NCBI GenBank assembly: GCA_020637985.1
Contig: JACKJK010000013.1
Location: forward strand, 1-64,000
Length of the DNA stretch: 64,000 nucleotides
DNA from: Rhodobiaceae bacterium
Lineage (GTDB): Bacteria; Pseudomonadota; Alphaproteobacteria; Rhizobiales; Tepidamorphaceae
Direction of reading: 5' to 3'
The notes beneath the pieces are model-generated. The model saw only the letters and a list, made by a program, of their open reading frames with translations, did not search any database and was not told the DNA's origin. This document shows positions 1 through 10,318 of this stretch, piece after piece; positions within the stretch are counted from its first letter, which is position 1; each line of letters opens with the position of its first letter. Both the position numbers and the translations under genes were made by a program.

Positions 1-870
<870 letters not shown>

Positions 871-918
871 TCGAACGCAACAACGAAGCGAATTATTCGG
901 TAGATACGGAGACATCCC

Positions 919-2094
<1,176 letters not shown>

Positions 2095-2107
2095 CGAGAG
2101 AACCCAT

Positions 2108-2142
2108 CGGGCGGCGCCCGGCCTCAATTCCGGCGCCGCCCG
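2108..2142 (+). terminator. Hairpin between tuf and rpsJ, possible partial terminator
   Basis: A perfect 11-bp stem (2108-2118 with 2132-2142, CGGGCGGCGCC and its complement) encloses a 13-base loop and is followed by only three T residues. It sits 14 bases after the tuf stop and 31 bases before the rpsJ start. It could attenuate or process the transcript between the str and S10 operons. The poor U-tract argues against full termination. Confidence 0.55.
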
Positions 2143-2172
2143 TTTCGATCAACCCGTTTGGGACGTAATCTG

Positions 2173-2481
2173 ATGAACGGTCAGAATATCCGAATCCGGC
2201 TCAAGGCCTTCGATCACCGCGTGCTCGACAACTCGACGCGCGAGATCGTCAACACGGCCCGGCGGACCGGCGCGCAGGTGCGCGGGCCGATCCCGCTGCC
2301 GACACGGATCGAGCGTTTCACGGTGAACCGCTCGCCGCACGTCGACAAGAAGAGCCGCGAGCAGTTCGAAATGCGGACCCACAAGCGGCTCCTCGATATC
2401 GTCGATCCCACCCCGCAGACCGTGGACGCGCTGATGAAGCTCGACCTCGCGGCGGGCGTGGACGTTGAAATCAAGCTGTAA
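2173..2481 (+). CDS. rpsJ: 30S ribosomal protein S10
   Basis: S10 is a 30S head protein that also acts as NusE in transcription antitermination. The 102-residue product reads NIRIRLKAFDHRVLD at the start and carries GPIPLPTRIERFTVNRSPH in the middle, typical of the family. I chose the ATG at 2173 rather than the TTG at 2158, because the extra five residues are not family-like and 102-103 residues is the usual length. It is the first gene of the S10 operon. Confidence 0.97.
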   Translation: MNGQNIRIRLKAFDHRVLDNSTREIVNTARRTGAQVRGPIPLPTRIERFTVNRSPHVDKKSREQFEMRTHKRLLDIVDPTPQTVDALMKLDLAAGVDVEIKL

Positions 2482-2503
2482 GCCGGAAAGAAACGAGTTA
2501 GCC

Positions 2504-3232
2504 ATGCGCTCAGGATTGATCGCGCAGAAGCTGGGGATGACCCGGGTCTTCACCGATGAAGGGGAGCACATCCCCGTCACCGTGCTGAAGGTCGACAACT
2601 GTCAGGTTGTTGCGCAGCGCACGGAAGAAAAGAACGGCTACACCGCGCTCCAGCTGGGCGTCGGCCAGGCCAAGGCGAAGAACGTGACGCGCGCCGAGCG
2701 CGGGCATTTCGCGGTCGCGAAAGTCGAGCCCAAGCGCAAGGTCGTCGAGTTCCGTGTCAGCCCGGATAACATGATCGAGGTCGGCGCAGAGCTGACGGCC
2801 GATCATTTCGTCGCAGGCCAGTTCGTCGACGCGACGGGCACCTCGACGGGCAAGGGCTTCGCGGGTGCTATGAAGCGGCACAACTTCGGCGGCCTGCGCG
2901 CCACGCACGGTGTGTCGATCTCGCACCGTAGCCACGGTTCGACCGGCCAGCGCCAGGACCCCGGCAAGGTGTTCAAGGGCAAGAAGATGGCCGGCCACAT
3001 GGGCGCGGTCCGCGTCACCACGCAGAACCTGCAAGTGGTGAAGACCGATGTCGAGCTTGGCCTGATCATGATCAGGGGCGCGGTGCCGGGCACCAAGGGC
3101 GGCTTCGTTCTGCTGCGCGACGCGGTGAAGCGGCGCCTGCCGGACGGCGTGCCGTTCCCCGGCGCGTTCCGCGGCGGGAACGGTGCCAGCGCGCCTGCGG
3201 CCGAAGCGGTTGCCGGTACGGAGGACGCATGA
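2504..3232 (+). CDS. rplC: 50S ribosomal protein L3
   Basis: L3 is an early-assembling 23S rRNA-binding protein whose loop reaches the peptidyl transferase centre. The 242 residues begin MRSGLIAQKLGMTRVF and contain GSTGQRQDPGKVFKGKKMAGHMG; the first Gln of that motif is the one methylated by PrmB in other proteobacteria. The ATG at 2504 was preferred to an upstream in-frame codon at 2465 that would overlap rpsJ. The C-terminal Ala-rich tail is a common alphaproteobacterial extension. The stop overlaps the rplD start. Confidence 0.97.
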   Translation: MRSGLIAQKLGMTRVFTDEGEHIPVTVLKVDNCQVVAQRTEEKNGYTALQLGVGQAKAKNVTRAERGHFAVAKVEPKRKVVEFRVSPDNMIEVGAELTADHFVAGQFVDATGTSTGKGFAGAMKRHNFGGLRATHGVSISHRSHGSTGQRQDPGKVFKGKKMAGHMGAVRVTTQNLQVVKTDVELGLIMIRGAVPGTKGGFVLLRDAVKRRLPDGVPFPGAFRGGNGASAPAAEAVAGTEDA

Positions 3233-3852
3233 TGAAGCTCGATGTCGTATCCCTCGACGGCAACAAGGCCGGTTCGATTGATCTCGAGGACGAGATCTTC
3301 GGTCTGGAGCCGCGTGCCGACCTGATCCAGCGCATGGTTCGTTACCAGCTTTCCAAGCGGCAGGCGGGCACCCACAAGGTGAAGAACCGCGACGAGATTG
3401 CGCGCACCGGCGCCAAGCTCGGCAAGCAGAAGGGCGGCGGCCGTGCGCGTCACGGGTCTGCCCGCGTGGTGCAGTTCCGCGGCGGCGGGCGTGCGTTCGG
3501 TCCGCTCGTGCGCAGCCATGCACATGACCTGCCGAAGAAGGTACGCGCGCTGGCGCTGCGCCATGCGCTGTCATCTAAGGCCAAGGCGAGCGAGATCGTC
3601 GTGCTCGACAATGCCGAGCTGAGCGAGCCGAAGACCAAGACGCTTTCGGGCATCCTGGCCAAGCTCGGGCTGAACTCGGTGCTGGTGATCGACGGTGCCG
3701 CCGCGAACAGCAACATGCTGCTCGCCTCGCGCAACCTGCCCAACATCGACGTCCTGCCGGTGCAGGGGATCAACGTCTACGACATCCTGCGGCGCGACAA
3801 GCTCGTGCTGACGCGGGCTGCCGTCGATGCGCTTAAGGAGCGGTTCAAATGA
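3229..3852 (+). CDS. rplD: 50S ribosomal protein L4
   Basis: L4 binds 23S rRNA domain I and lines the exit tunnel; in enterobacteria it autoregulates the S10 operon. The 207-residue product has the extended-loop region KQKGGGRARHGSARVVQFRGGG and the C-terminal region ending in ALKERFK. The start ATG overlaps the rplC stop (ATGA); a second ATG follows at 3232, so the exact first residue is uncertain by one. The stop overlaps the rplW start in the same way. Confidence 0.97.
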   Translation: MMKLDVVSLDGNKAGSIDLEDEIFGLEPRADLIQRMVRYQLSKRQAGTHKVKNRDEIARTGAKLGKQKGGGRARHGSARVVQFRGGGRAFGPLVRSHAHDLPKKVRALALRHALSSKAKASEIVVLDNAELSEPKTKTLSGILAKLGLNSVLVIDGAAANSNMLLASRNLPNIDVLPVQGINVYDILRRDKLVLTRAAVDALKERFK

Positions 3853-4145
3853 GCACGGACACGCGACACTATGACGTGATCGTCGCCCCCGTGATCACGG
3901 AAAAGGCGACGGTTGCCTCGGAGAACAACCAGGTTGTCTTCAAGGTTGCGCCGGACGCTACGAAGCCGGCGATCAAGGCCGCCGTCGAGACGCTGTTCGG
4001 CGTCAAGGTGAAGGCCGTCAACACGCTTGTCCGCAAGGGCAAGGTGAAGCGGTTCCGCGGCCGCATCGGCAAGCAGAACGACATCAAAAAAGCGATCGTG
4101 ACCCTCGAAGAGGGCCATTCGATCGACGTGACGACAGGCCTCTGA
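3849..4145 (+). CDS. rplW: 50S ribosomal protein L23
   Basis: L23 sits at the exit tunnel and is the docking site for trigger factor and SRP. The 98 residues include APVITEKAT near the start, the KAAVETLFGVKVKAVNT block and the basic GKVKRFRGRIGKQND loop. Length is normal. It starts with an ATG overlapping the rplD stop and ends 17 bases before rplB. Confidence 0.97.
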   Translation: MSTDTRHYDVIVAPVITEKATVASENNQVVFKVAPDATKPAIKAAVETLFGVKVKAVNTLVRKGKVKRFRGRIGKQNDIKKAIVTLEEGHSIDVTTGL

Positions 4146-4162
4146 GAGGCGGGAAGCGCGTT

Positions 4163-5005
4163 ATGGCACTGAAAAAATACAATCCGAAGACTCCGGGCCT
4201 GCGCCAGCTGGTGATCGTTGACCGTTCGCAGCTGTGGAAGGGCAAACCCGAGAAGTCGCTGACGGAAGGCCTGACCAAGTCGGGTGGGCGCAACAACACC
4301 GGCCGCGTCACCGCGCGCCGGCGCGGCGGCGGCCACAAGCGGCTGTACCGGGTCGTCGACTTCAAGCGCCGCAAGGCGGACGTGCCGGGTACCGTGGAGC
4401 GGCTGGAATACGATCCCAACCGCACCGCGTTCATCGCGCTGATTTCCTACCAGGACGGCGAGAAGGCCTACATCCTGGCGCCGCAGCGGCTGTCGGTTGG
4501 CGATACCGTCGTTTCCGGCGAGCAGGTCGACGTGAAGCCGGGCAACGCGATGCCGCTGGCCAACATCCCGGTGGGCACGATCGTGCACAACGTCGAGATG
4601 AAGCCGGAGAAGGGCGGGCAGATCGCTCGTTCCGCGGGCACCTACGCCCAGCTCGTGGGCCGCGACCAGGGCTACGCCATCCTGCGCCTGAACTCGGGCG
4701 AGCAGCGGCTCGTCTCTGCGCGCTGCATGGCGACGATCGGGGCGGTCTCGAATTCCGACCACTCGAACACCAACCTGGGCAAGGCGGGACGCCATCGCTG
4801 GATCGGCAAGCGCCCGGCGGTTCGCGGCGTCGCCATGAACCCGGTCGACCATCCGCACGGCGGTGGTGAAGGGCGTACCTCGGGCGGCCGTCATCCGGTC
4901 ACGCCGTGGGGCAAGCCGACCAAAGGCAAGCGCACGCGCCGCAACAAGGCGACGGACAAGTTCATCGTCCGCAGCCGTCATCTGTCCAAAAAGAAGCGGG
5001 GTTGA
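4163..5005 (+). CDS. rplB: 50S ribosomal protein L2
   Basis: L2 is needed for subunit joining and peptidyl transferase function. The 280-residue product shows the N-terminal basic region with GRNNTGRVTARRRGGGHK, and near the C terminus MNPVDHPHGGGEGRTSGG, which includes the conserved histidine implicated in activity. A purine-rich GAGAGGCGGGAAG site precedes the ATG. The gene is followed after 6 bases by rpsS. Confidence 0.98.
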   Translation: MALKKYNPKTPGLRQLVIVDRSQLWKGKPEKSLTEGLTKSGGRNNTGRVTARRRGGGHKRLYRVVDFKRRKADVPGTVERLEYDPNRTAFIALISYQDGEKAYILAPQRLSVGDTVVSGEQVDVKPGNAMPLANIPVGTIVHNVEMKPEKGGQIARSAGTYAQLVGRDQGYAILRLNSGEQRLVSARCMATIGAVSNSDHSNTNLGKAGRHRWIGKRPAVRGVAMNPVDHPHGGGEGRTSGGRHPVTPWGKPTKGKRTRRNKATDKFIVRSRHLSKKKRG

Positions 5006-5011
5006 TGCGTC

Positions 5012-5290
5012 ATGACGCGTTCCGTCTGGAAAGGCCCGTTCGTCGATGGCTACCTGCTCAAGAAGGCAGGCGCCGTCCGTGAGTCCGGCCGCAAGGAAGT
5101 GATCAAGATCTGGAGCCGCCGCTCCACGATCCTGCCGCAGTTCGTCGGCCTGACGTTCGGCGTCTACAACGGCCAGAAGCATGTGCCGGTGCTCGTCACC
5201 GAAGACATGATCGGGCACAAGTTCGGCGAGTTCTCGCCGACGCGGACCTACTACGGCCACGCCGCCGACAAGAAGGCGAAGAGGAAGTAA
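5012..5290 (+). CDS. rpsS: 30S ribosomal protein S19
   Basis: S19 lies in the 30S head and contacts S13 and the A-site finger. The 92 residues begin MTRSVWKGPFVDGYLLKK and contain SRRSTILPQFVGLTFGVYNG and HKFGEFSPTR, all family hallmarks. Length is standard. It is packed between rplB and rplV with 6- and 2-base gaps. Confidence 0.98.
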   Translation: MTRSVWKGPFVDGYLLKKAGAVRESGRKEVIKIWSRRSTILPQFVGLTFGVYNGQKHVPVLVTEDMIGHKFGEFSPTRTYYGHAADKKAKRK

Positions 5291-5292
5291 CG

Positions 5293-5673
5293 ATGGGCAA
5301 GCAGGCGACACCCCGCGCGCTGGCCGACAACGAGGCGAAGGCGGTTGCGCGCAATCTGCGCGTCAGCCCGCAGAAGCTGAACCTCGTCGCGCAGCTGATC
5401 CGCGGCAAGAAGGTCGACAAGGCTCTGGCCGATCTCACCTTCTCCGAGAAGCGCATCGCGCGCGAAGTCAAGAAGACGCTGGAATCGGCGATCGCAAACG
5501 CGGAAAACAACCATTCGCTAGACGTCGACGACCTAATCGTCGCCGAGGCCTTCGTCGGCAAGGCGCTGGTCATGAAGCGTTTCACGCCGCGTGCGCGCGG
5601 CCGCGTCGGCAGGATCGCGAAGCCGTTCTCCAATCTCACGATCGTCGTACGCCAGGTCGAGGAGGCCGCCTGA
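5293..5673 (+). CDS. rplV: 50S ribosomal protein L22
   Basis: L22 binds all six 23S domains and its hairpin narrows the exit tunnel. The 126-residue product contains LRVSPQKLNLVAQLIRGKKV and the C-terminal hairpin with KRFTPRARGRVGRIAKPFSNLTIVV. The start at 5293 is two bases after the rpsS stop. Its TGA overlaps the rpsC ATG. Confidence 0.97.
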   Translation: MGKQATPRALADNEAKAVARNLRVSPQKLNLVAQLIRGKKVDKALADLTFSEKRIAREVKKTLESAIANAENNHSLDVDDLIVAEAFVGKALVMKRFTPRARGRVGRIAKPFSNLTIVVRQVEEAA

Positions 5674-6380
5674 TGGGCCATAAAGTCAATCCGATCGGTC
5701 TCCGCCTGGGGATCAACAAGACGTGGGACTCGCGCTGGTTTTCGGGTGCGCGCGACTACGGTTCGCTGCTGCACGAGGACATGGCGATCCGCAAGTGGCT
5801 GAAGCAGCAGCTCAAGCAGGCTGCCGTCGCCCGCATCGTCATCGAGCGCCCGCACAGGAAGTGCCGCGTGACGATCCATTCCGCGCGTCCGGGTATTGTC
5901 ATCGGCAAGAAGGGCGCCGATATCGAGAAGCTGCGCCGCAAGATCGCGTCGATGACCAATTCGGAAGTCCACCTCAACATCGTCGAGGTGCGCAAGCCCG
6001 AGCTCGACGCGCAGCTGGTCGCCGAATCGATTACCCAGCAGCTGGAGCGTCGCGTGTCCTTCCGCCGCGCCATGAAGCGCGCGGTGCAGTCGGCGATCCG
6101 TCTGGGCGCCGAGGGCATCCGCATCAACTGCGGCGGCCGTCTGGGTGGCGCGGAAATCGCGCGCACCGAGTGGTACCGCGAGGGCCGGGTGCCGCTGCAC
6201 ACGCTGCGTGCCGATGTCGACTACGGCGAGGCGACTGCGGTGACGGCCTATGGCACCAACGGTGTGAAGGTCTGGATCTTCAAGGGCGAGATCATGGAAC
6301 ACGACCCGATGGCGTCCGAACGGCGGTCGCTTGAGGGTGGCGAAACGTCAGGCCGCCGTCGCGAACAGGCAAACGCCTGA
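5673..6380 (+). CDS. rpsC: 30S ribosomal protein S3
   Basis: S3 forms part of the mRNA entry channel and has helicase-supporting basic residues. The 235-residue protein begins MGHKVNPIGLRLG, carries the KH motif GIVIGKKGADIEKLR, and the C-terminal block with IRINCGGRLGGAEIARTEW. The ATG overlaps the rplV stop. The C-terminal tail is hydrophilic and variable, as in relatives. Confidence 0.98.
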   Translation: MGHKVNPIGLRLGINKTWDSRWFSGARDYGSLLHEDMAIRKWLKQQLKQAAVARIVIERPHRKCRVTIHSARPGIVIGKKGADIEKLRRKIASMTNSEVHLNIVEVRKPELDAQLVAESITQQLERRVSFRRAMKRAVQSAIRLGAEGIRINCGGRLGGAEIARTEWYREGRVPLHTLRADVDYGEATAVTAYGTNGVKVWIFKGEIMEHDPMASERRSLEGGETSGRRREQANA

Positions 6381-6415
6381 GGCAACGGCAGGTTTAGGGT
6401 TCAGGAGAAACAGAG

Positions 6416-6829
6416 ATGCTGCAGCCAAAGCGCACAAAGTTCCGCAAGCAGCACAAGGGGCGGATCCACGGTGTGGCGACGCGCGGCGTGACGCTTGCCT
6501 TCGGCGCCTTCGGGCTGAAGGCGGTCGAGCCGGAGCGCGTGACCGCGCGCCAGATCGAGGCGGCGCGGCGTGCCATCACCAGGCACATGAAGCGTGCGGG
6601 CCGTGTGTGGATCCGCATCTTCCCCGATGTGCCGGTGTCGAAGAAGCCGACCGAAGTGCGCATGGGCAAGGGCAAGGGCTCGCCGGAATTCTGGGCGGCC
6701 CGCGTCAAGCCCGGCCGCATCATGTTCGAGATCGACGGCGTGCCTTCGGACGTGGCGCACGAGGCATTGCGCCTCGGTGCGGCGAAGCTTCCGATCCGCA
6801 CGCGGGTCGTCAGCCGTATCGGCGAGTAG
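6416..6829 (+). CDS. rplP: 50S ribosomal protein L16
   Basis: L16 binds near the A-site tRNA and organises the peptidyl transferase region. The 137 residues begin MLQPKRTKFRKQHKGR and include RHMKRAGRVWIRIFPDVPVSKKP and VRMGKGKGSPEFWAARVKPGR. A GGAGAAACAG ribosome site precedes the ATG. It is followed after 11 bases by rpmC. Confidence 0.98.
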   Translation: MLQPKRTKFRKQHKGRIHGVATRGVTLAFGAFGLKAVEPERVTARQIEAARRAITRHMKRAGRVWIRIFPDVPVSKKPTEVRMGKGKGSPEFWAARVKPGRIMFEIDGVPSDVAHEALRLGAAKLPIRTRVVSRIGE

Positions 6830-6840
6830 GGATTGTCGAG

Positions 6841-7044
6841 ATGAAAGCCGAAAACGCACGGGCCATGACGCCCGATCAGCTCAACGACGAACTGGTCAAG
6901 CTGAAGAAGGAGCAGTTCAACCTGCGCTTCCAGCAGGCGACCGGCCAGCTTGAGAATACCGCACGGGTTCGTCAGGTGCGGCGCGACATCGCGCTGGTCA
7001 GGACGATCATCAACGAGAAGACGCGCCAGGCGGCGCAGGCTTAA
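6841..7044 (+). CDS. rpmC: 50S ribosomal protein L29
   Basis: L29 is a two-helix protein at the exit tunnel beside L23. The 67-residue product has the diagnostic core KLKKEQFNLRFQQATGQLEN followed by ARVRQVRRDIALVRTI. The ATG at 6841 is 11 bases after the rplP stop; longer in-frame extensions run back into rplP and are not real. Confidence 0.95.
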   Translation: MKAENARAMTPDQLNDELVKLKKEQFNLRFQQATGQLENTARVRQVRRDIALVRTIINEKTRQAAQA

Positions 7045-7054
7045 GGGGTCGACG

Positions 7055-7291
7055 ATGCCGAAACGCATCCTTCAAGGCGTCGTGGTCAGCGACAAGACGG
7101 ACAAGACGGTCGTCGTGCTGGTCGAACGCCGCTTCACGCATCCGCTTCTCAAGAAGACGGTGCGCCGCTCCAAGCGCTACCAGGCGCATGACGCGAGCAA
7201 TGCGCACAAGGTCGGCGACGTTGTGCGGATCGAGGAATGTGCACCGATCTCGCGCACCAAGCGCTGGACGGTTTTGGAAACAGGCGCCTGA
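7055..7291 (+). CDS. rpsQ: 30S ribosomal protein S17
   Basis: S17 is a primary 16S-binding OB-fold protein. The 78-residue sequence MPKRILQGVVVSDKTDKTVV, VERRFTHPLLKKTVRRSKRY and EECAPISRTKRW are all family signatures. The ATG at 7055 gives the standard length, whereas upstream in-frame codons lie inside rpmC. A 56-base spacer separates it from rplN. Confidence 0.97.
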   Translation: MPKRILQGVVVSDKTDKTVVVLVERRFTHPLLKKTVRRSKRYQAHDASNAHKVGDVVRIEECAPISRTKRWTVLETGA

Positions 7292-7347
7292 GGACGGCGG
7301 CCGCGGTCGCATTCGCGCTGCGGGTTTAAGGGAACAAGAGGTCAGCC

Positions 7348-7716
7348 ATGATCCAGATGCAGACCAATCTCGACGTCGCCGACAACTCGGGCGCGCGCCG
7401 TGTCATGTGCATCAAGGTGCTGGGCGGCTCGAAGCGCAAGTACGCGCGCGTCGGCGACATCATCGTGGTTTCGGTGAAGGAAGCCATCCCGCGCGGACGC
7501 GTGAAGAAGGGCGATGTGCTGAAGGCGATCGTCGTGCGCACGGCGAAGGATATCCGCCGCAACGACGGCACGGTCATCCGGTTCGACCGCAACGCGGCCG
7601 TCCTGGTCAACAACAACAAGGAGCCGATCGGCACGCGTATTTTCGGCCCGGTGCCGCGCGAACTTCGCGCCCGCAACCACATGAAGATCGTCTCGCTGGC
7701 TCCGGAGGTTCTGTGA
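7348..7716 (+). CDS. rplN: 50S ribosomal protein L14
   Basis: L14 bridges to the 30S subunit and is the target of the silencing factor RsfS. The 122 residues begin MIQMQTNLDVADNSGARRVMC and contain GRVKKGDVLKAIVVRT and RIFGPVPREL, which are diagnostic. The ATG follows an AAGAGG site. The stop TGA overlaps the rplX ATG. Confidence 0.98.
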   Translation: MIQMQTNLDVADNSGARRVMCIKVLGGSKRKYARVGDIIVVSVKEAIPRGRVKKGDVLKAIVVRTAKDIRRNDGTVIRFDRNAAVLVNNNKEPIGTRIFGPVPRELRARNHMKIVSLAPEVL

Positions 7717-8033
7717 TGGCTGCGAAGATCAGGAAGGGCGACCGCGTCGTCGTGCTGACCGGCAAGGACAAGGGCCGGTCGGGCGAGGTGATCGAGGTCA
7801 ATCCGAAGGACAACCGCGCGACCGTGCGCGGCATCAACATCGTGCGCAAGCACCAGCGCCAGACGGCGAACCAGGAAGGCGGGATCATTTCCCGGGAAGC
7901 TCCGGTTCACATCTCGAACTTGGCGATTGCCGATCCGAAGGACGACAAGCCGACCCGCGTTGGCTTCAAGACACTGACTGATGGACGCAAAGTGCGTGTC
8001 GCCAAGCGTTCGGGAGAAACGATCGATGGCTGA
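7716..8033 (+). CDS. rplX: 50S ribosomal protein L24
   Basis: L24 is one of the two assembly-initiator proteins of the 50S subunit. The 105-residue product has the KOW motif region KIRKGDRVVVLTGKDKGRSG and the block GINIVRKHQRQTANQEGGI. The ATG overlaps the rplN stop. The gene overlaps the rplE start by 8 bases. Confidence 0.97.
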   Translation: MAAKIRKGDRVVVLTGKDKGRSGEVIEVNPKDNRATVRGINIVRKHQRQTANQEGGIISREAPVHISNLAIADPKDDKPTRVGFKTLTDGRKVRVAKRSGETIDG

Positions 8034-8583
8034 GCAGGCTTACGAACCGCGGATGAAGCGGCACTACGCCGAGGTCGTGCGGCCGAAACTCGTCGAGGAG
8101 TTTGGCTACAAGAACCCGATGGAAGTTCCGCAGATCGAGAAGATCGTGATCAACATGGGCGTCGGCGAGGCGGTTGGCGATTCCAAGCGCGTGCAGACGG
8201 CGGCGGGCGAGCTTGCCCAGATCGCCGGCCAGCGTCCGGTCGTGACCAAGGCGCGTACGTCGATCGCCAGCTTCAAGGTACGCGAAGGCATGCCCATCGG
8301 CACCAAAGTGACGCTGCGCAAGGCGCGCATGTACGAGTTCCTCGACCGGCTGGTGACGATCGCGCTGCCGCGCGTGCGAGACTTCCGCGGCCTCAACGCG
8401 AAGAGCTTCGACGGACGCGGCAACTACGCCATGGGCATCAAGGAACACATCGTGTTCCCGGAGATCGACTACGACAAGGTCGATCACATCATGGGCATGG
8501 ACATTGTCGTGTGCACCACGGCGAAGACCGACGACGAAGCGCGGGCGCTGCTGCGCGGCTTCAATTTCCCCTTCCGGGCCTGA
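8026..8583 (+). CDS. rplE: 50S ribosomal protein L5
   Basis: L5 carries 5S rRNA into the large subunit and forms bridge B1b. The 185 residues show VPQIEKIVINMGVGEA, QRPVVTKARTSIASFKVREG and the C-terminal GMDIVVCTTAKTDDEAR. The ATG at 8026 lies inside the end of rplX. An in-frame ATG at 7981 would add 15 unrelated residues and was rejected. Confidence 0.97.
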   Translation: MAEQAYEPRMKRHYAEVVRPKLVEEFGYKNPMEVPQIEKIVINMGVGEAVGDSKRVQTAAGELAQIAGQRPVVTKARTSIASFKVREGMPIGTKVTLRKARMYEFLDRLVTIALPRVRDFRGLNAKSFDGRGNYAMGIKEHIVFPEIDYDKVDHIMGMDIVVCTTAKTDDEARALLRGFNFPFRA

Positions 8584-8615
8584 TACGGCACGGACCCGGG
8601 ACAAGGAGGGACGAG

Positions 8616-8921
8616 ATGGCGAAGAAGAGTTCGGTGGAAAAGAACAAGCGGCGCATGCGCCTGGCGAAGCAGTATGCCGCCAAGCGGTCGGCGCTGAAGG
8701 CGATCGCCACCGATCAGTCGCTGACGATGGAAGAGCGTTTCAAGGCGCAGCTGAAGCTGGCGGAACTGCCGCGCAACAGCTCAAAGGTGCGCATCCGCAA
8801 CCGCTGCGAGGTCACCGGTCGGCCGCGCGCCTTCTATCGCAAGTTGAAGATGTCACGTATCGCGCTGCGCGAGCTGGGCTCCAAGGGCCTGGTTCCCGGC
8901 CTGGTCAAGTCGAGCTGGTAA
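8616..8921 (+). CDS. rpsN: 30S ribosomal protein S14, zinc-free form
   Basis: S14 is a late-assembling 30S head protein. The 101-residue product begins MAKKSSVEKNKRR and ends with the hallmark RNRCEVTGRPRAFYRKLKMSR and GLVPGLVKSSW. It is the long form lacking the CxxC zinc pairs, as usual in proteobacteria. An AAGGAGGG site lies 6-7 bases before the ATG at 8616. Confidence 0.97.
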   Translation: MAKKSSVEKNKRRMRLAKQYAAKRSALKAIATDQSLTMEERFKAQLKLAELPRNSSKVRIRNRCEVTGRPRAFYRKLKMSRIALRELGSKGLVPGLVKSSW

Positions 8922-8933
8922 GGAGACCCGAAG

Positions 8934-9332
8934 ATGGCGATCAGCGATCCTTTGGGGGATATGCTCACGCGGATCCGCAATGCGCAGATGCGCGGCAAGT
9001 CGGCGGTCAAGACGCCGGCGTCGCGGTTGCGCGAGGGCGTCCTGGCGGTGCTGCAGGCGGAAGGCTACATCCGCGGCTATTCGCGCACCGACTACGAGAA
9101 CGGCCGCGCGGAGTTCGATATCGAGCTGAAGTATTTCGACGGTGCTCCGGTCATCCGCGACATCCAGCGGGTGTCGAAGCCTGGCCGGCGCGTCTATTCC
9201 TCGGTGAAGACGTTGCCGCAGGTGAACAATGGCCTCGGGGTTTCCATCGTGTCGACGCCGAAGGGCGTCATGCCGGACTGGCAGGCGCGCGAGGAGAACG
9301 TCGGCGGCGAGGTGCTTTGCCGCGTCTTCTAG
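8934..9332 (+). CDS. rpsH: 30S ribosomal protein S8
   Basis: S8 binds helix 21 of 16S rRNA and, in enterobacteria, represses the spc operon. The 132 residues begin MAISDPLGDMLTRIRNAQMRG and end with GGEVLCRVF; RVSKPGRRVYSS is in the middle. The ATG has an AAGGAGA site. It lies 12 bases after rpsN. Confidence 0.98.
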   Translation: MAISDPLGDMLTRIRNAQMRGKSAVKTPASRLREGVLAVLQAEGYIRGYSRTDYENGRAEFDIELKYFDGAPVIRDIQRVSKPGRRVYSSVKTLPQVNNGLGVSIVSTPKGVMPDWQAREENVGGEVLCRVF

Positions 9333-9365
9333 GGCCGGCAAGTTGAAGGAACGGGTGGTAGAACC

Positions 9366-9899
9366 ATGTCCCGCATTGGCAAGAAGCCGGTAGCAGTTCC
9401 CGGCGGCGTAACGGTAACGATCGATGGCCAGAGCGTGGCCGCCAAGGGGCCGAAGGGCCAGCTTGAGATCACGCTCGTCGACCACGTGCTCGCCTCGATG
9501 GGCGAGGACGGCGTCAGCGTTGAGCCGCGCGACAAGTCGAAGCAGGCCCGGTCGGCCTGGGGCATGTCGCGCACGCTGGTCTCGAACATCGTCACCGGCG
9601 TCAGCGAGGGTTTCGAGCGCAAGCTGGAGATCAACGGCGTCGGCTATCGCGCGGCGGTGCAGGGCAAGAGCCTGCAACTGTCGCTCGGATACAGCCACGA
9701 CGTGAATTTCGAGATTCCCGACGATGTGCAGATCGTCTGCCCGAAGCCGACCGAGATCGTCGTTTCGGGCATCGACAAGCAGCGCGTCGGGCAGGTTGCG
9801 GCGAACATCCGCAAGTGGCGCCAGCCGGAGCCTTACAAGGGCAAGGGCATCAAGTACGCGGGCGAGTACATCGTCCGCAAGGAAGGCAAGAAGAAGTGA
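9366..9899 (+). CDS. rplF: 50S ribosomal protein L6
   Basis: L6 lies at the base of the L7/L12 stalk near the sarcin-ricin loop. The 177-residue product begins MSRIGKKPVAVPGGVTVTID and carries the C-terminal signature GQVAANIRKWRQPEPYKGKGIKY. Length and order are standard. The gene is followed after 10 bases by rplR. Confidence 0.98.
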   Translation: MSRIGKKPVAVPGGVTVTIDGQSVAAKGPKGQLEITLVDHVLASMGEDGVSVEPRDKSKQARSAWGMSRTLVSNIVTGVSEGFERKLEINGVGYRAAVQGKSLQLSLGYSHDVNFEIPDDVQIVCPKPTEIVVSGIDKQRVGQVAANIRKWRQPEPYKGKGIKYAGEYIVRKEGKKK

Positions 9900-9909
9900 C
9901 GGTGCAAGC

Positions 9910-10275
9910 ATGAGCACGAAGACCCTGAACCAGGAGCAGCGCCGCGCCGGACGTGTCCGCCGCCGCCTCCAGAAGGTGAATTCCGGGCGTCCGCGCCTTT
10001 CGGTGTTCCGTTCGTCGAAGAACATCTACGCGCAGGTCATCGACGACCTGACCGGCGCGACGCTGGCGGCTGCCTCGACGCTCGAGAAGGAGCTGAAGGG
10101 CAAGATCAAGACGGGGGCCGACGTTGCGGCGGCCGTCGAGGTCGGCAAGCTGATCGCCGCGCGCGCCAAGGAGAAGGGCGTGGGCAAGGTGGTCTTCGAC
10201 CGCGGCCCCTACATCTACCACGGCCGGGTAAAGGCCCTTGCCGACAGCGCCCGCGAGGGCGGACTCGAATTCTAG
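9910..10275 (+). CDS. rplR: 50S ribosomal protein L18
   Basis: L18 binds 5S rRNA. The 121-residue product contains RPRLSVFRSSKNIYAQVIDD and the terminal signature VFDRGPYIYHGRVKALADSAREGGLEF. The ATG at 9910 gives the usual length; the longer in-frame opening upstream is shadow sequence of rplF. Confidence 0.97.
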   Translation: MSTKTLNQEQRRAGRVRRRLQKVNSGRPRLSVFRSSKNIYAQVIDDLTGATLAAASTLEKELKGKIKTGADVAAAVEVGKLIAARAKEKGVGKVVFDRGPYIYHGRVKALADSAREGGLEF

Positions 10276-10318
10276 GCTTATCCGGCGCCAACAACGCCCG
10301 AAACGGACAGAGACGACG

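Noticed and set aside
3869..5311. 480-codon minus-strand frame inside the ribosomal operon
   Set aside because: Antisense shadow of rplW, rplB and rpsS.
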